A stretch of 7,135 nucleotides of DNA from Sphingobacteriaceae bacterium (GTDB taxonomy: Bacteria > Bacteroidota > Bacteroidia > B-17B0 > Aurantibacillaceae), in the NCBI GenBank assembly GCA_023251695.1, contig JAHEYE010000176.1:1-7135 (forward strand), written 5' to 3'. Of this stretch, positions 6,308-7,135 are shown in pieces (position 1 is the stretch's first letter; each line of letters begins with the position of its first letter). A program made the position numbers and the translations under genes. The notes beneath the pieces were generated by a model that worked only from the letters and a program-made list of their open reading frames with translations, did not search any database and was not told the origin of the DNA.

Positions 6308-6985
6308 TTAAAATTTAATGCTGAATCCTCCTGTTAAATATGAAATACCATAACCAACTTCAGCAAACAAGCCGAAGTTTTTCGCAAAATACCAACGGGC
6401 ACCTGCAAAAGCCGAATAGGCAGGATAAACCAAACCTGTTGAATAACTATAAGGGTCGTTGCTGTCGGGATCGTTTGTATTGTAGTTATGAATAGAAAAA
6501 CGCAATCCGACAATTACTCCTGCGTAAACCTCAGCGTTATGGGCATTTAAAACATCCCAATGATAGGCACCGCGCGCTGCAACCATATAATAGCTCCAAT
6601 TATGATTGTAATAATAGGTGTTGTAGTTACCGGCTTTCCAATAGGTGTAATCGTATTTATAATATTCGCCCTGATAACCAAAATAAGCGCCAATACCTAA
6701 ATAACCGGGGCCTAGTTTTTTGGGATAAGCTTGCTCATAAGTTAAACTTAAAGCGGGCGTTCGGCCGTAACGGTAACTGCCCCCAAGATAAATGGAATGA
6801 TAACTTCGGCTACCAAAACCTGCACCTAGATTAATAATGTGCGTGCTTTCATTAAAGCATTTTTCGCCACCGTCATCTTTCTTTAAAAATGACCGTTTTT
6901 CTTTTTTCAGAGGGAAATTATCAGCTACGGATGGGAAACATAAAACGATTGCTGTAATTATGAGCAGTAATTTTTTCATTTTCAT
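6308..6985 (-). CDS. Predicted outer-membrane beta-barrel protein, Tyr-rich
   Basis: A 225-residue product with a Sec signal peptide: MKMKK, a hydrophobic core at residues 6-17, and likely cleavage after Ser-Val-Ala at residue 21. After a charged linker (22-48) come alternating strand-like segments (IINLGAGFGSR, SIYLGGSYRYG, LGIGAYFGYQG, YMVAARGAYHW, EVYAGVIVGLRFSI, SAFAGARWYF, GLFAEVGYGISY). It ends in a strand with terminal Phe (GGFSIKF), the usual beta-barrel assembly signal. The number of strands suggests a small barrel of about 8-10. A central stretch (residues 101-133) contains 13 tyrosines, and a polar Asn/Asp loop lies at 167-183. It is not a PorP/SprF protein, which are about 300 residues. 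Cys16 is not in a valid lipobox (VLC). A second ATG at 6979 would still keep the signal peptide. Function unknown; it could be structural or a small porin. Confidence 0.82.
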   Translation of the reverse strand: MKMKKLLLIITAIVLCFPSVADNFPLKKEKRSFLKKDDGGEKCFNESTHIINLGAGFGSRSYHSIYLGGSYRYGRTPALSLTYEQAYPKKLGPGYLGIGAYFGYQGEYYKYDYTYWKAGNYNTYYYNHNWSYYMVAARGAYHWDVLNAHNAEVYAGVIVGLRFSIHNYNTNDPDSNDPYSYSTGLVYPAYSAFAGARWYFAKNFGLFAEVGYGISYLTGGFSIKF

Positions 6986-7005
6986 TAATTTTTTTATTGC
7001 TTTTT

Positions 7006-7022
7006 CCGTTTTTTAAAAACGG
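7006..7022. repeat. Perfect 8-bp inverted repeat in the beta-barrel gene leader
   Basis: CCGTTTTT (7006-7013) and AAAAACGG (7015-7022) are perfectly complementary around a single base. It lies 21-37 bases upstream of the beta-barrel start. No U-run follows on either strand, so it is not a terminator. It could be an operator or a leader hairpin close to the start codon, but AT-rich DNA produces such dyads by chance. Confidence 0.4.
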
Positions 7023-7102
7023 GGATTTGGTACAAAATTGGTGAATTTTTTCGATAAATTTTACATCAATTTTTTGTTCTTATTAATACTGAAAAAACAA
7101 GA

Positions 7103-7119
7103 AAATGTTATTAACATTT
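7103..7119. repeat. Perfect 8-bp inverted repeat near the right edge
   Basis: AAATGTTA (7103-7110) and TAACATTT (7112-7119) are perfectly complementary around one base. An overlapping alternative dyad is TAAC (7112-7115) with GTTA (7120-7123). It lies about 118-134 bases upstream of the beta-barrel start, where a dimeric regulator could bind. There is no evidence for a specific factor. Confidence 0.35.
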
Positions 7120-7135
7120 GTTAGTAAAAAATCGC

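Larger units (their letters stand above)
6986..7135 (-). promoter_or_regulatory. Leader/upstream region of the beta-barrel gene
   Basis: These 150 bases to the right edge are very AT-rich and hold no open frame of note. The start codon is preceded on the minus strand by an A-rich run (GCAATAAAAAAATTA), typical of Bacteroidota initiation without a Shine-Dalgarno. The region contains two short dyads (7006-7022 and 7103-7119). I could not find a clear TTG / TAnnTTTG promoter pair; the nearest partial match to the -7 element is CAATTTTG (complement of 7036-7043), with one mismatch and no well-spaced -33 partner. The promoter is inferred from position only. Confidence 0.4.

Noticed and set aside
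2550..6985. A defence, toxin-antitoxin or mobile-element system
   Set aside because: No nuclease, helicase, reverse transcriptase, integrase or transposase motifs appear in any of the minus-strand genes.
6308..6985. PorP/SprF-type partner of the T9SS cargo
   Set aside because: The protein is 225 residues with about 8-10 strand-like segments, shorter than that family, and is on the opposite strand 3.8 kb away.

Overview
The window looks like an ordinary chromosomal segment of a free-living member of the Bacteroidota, in the broad Flavobacteriia/Sphingobacteriia/Chitinophagia/Cytophagia range. The strongest evidence is the gliding-motility / type IX secretion (T9SS) type B C-terminal domain on the first gene, together with its CHU_C-associated Ig-like, SprB-like and PKD modules. 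Supporting signs are AT-rich DNA, A/T-rich leaders with no recognisable Shine-Dalgarno sequence before any start, and a PCC-type carboxyltransferase like those common in this phylum. I cannot name a genus.

Layout. Positions 2-2494 (+) hold the 3' end of a large modular secreted adhesin-like gene that runs off the left edge. It has Ig-like repeats of 77-78 residues, one SprB-type repeat, further degenerate Ig/PKD-like modules, a PKD domain and the T9SS type B sorting domain. A hairpin at 2512-2540 can terminate transcription from both sides. The rest is on the minus strand. Read in transcription order these genes are a Tyr-rich outer-membrane beta-barrel protein (6985 to 6308) with its own terminator (6290-6262), a TerC-family integral membrane protein (6234 to 5458), then a likely three-gene operon. 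That operon is an acyl-CoA carboxylase carboxyltransferase subunit (5304 to 3763), an uncharacterised two-helix membrane protein (3753 to 3001) and a small lipoprotein (2984 to 2550).

How the genes relate. The T9SS cargo and the beta-barrel belong to the cell envelope. The carboxyltransferase is central metabolism (propionyl-CoA to methylmalonyl-CoA, or a related acyl-CoA), and its biotin carboxylase and biotin carrier partners are not in the window. The TerC protein is probably a metal-ion exporter. The membrane protein and lipoprotein are packed behind the carboxyltransferase with gaps of 9 and 16 bases, so they are probably co-transcribed with it, but nothing in their sequences ties them to carboxylation.

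I found no RNA genes, insertion sequences, CRISPR arrays, phage genes or defence systems, and no convincing new biological system. The least explained parts are the unknown membrane-protein/lipoprotein pair, a 72-bp imperfect palindrome between the TerC and carboxyltransferase genes, two short perfect dyads upstream of the beta-barrel gene, and the cysteine spacing across the adhesin repeats.
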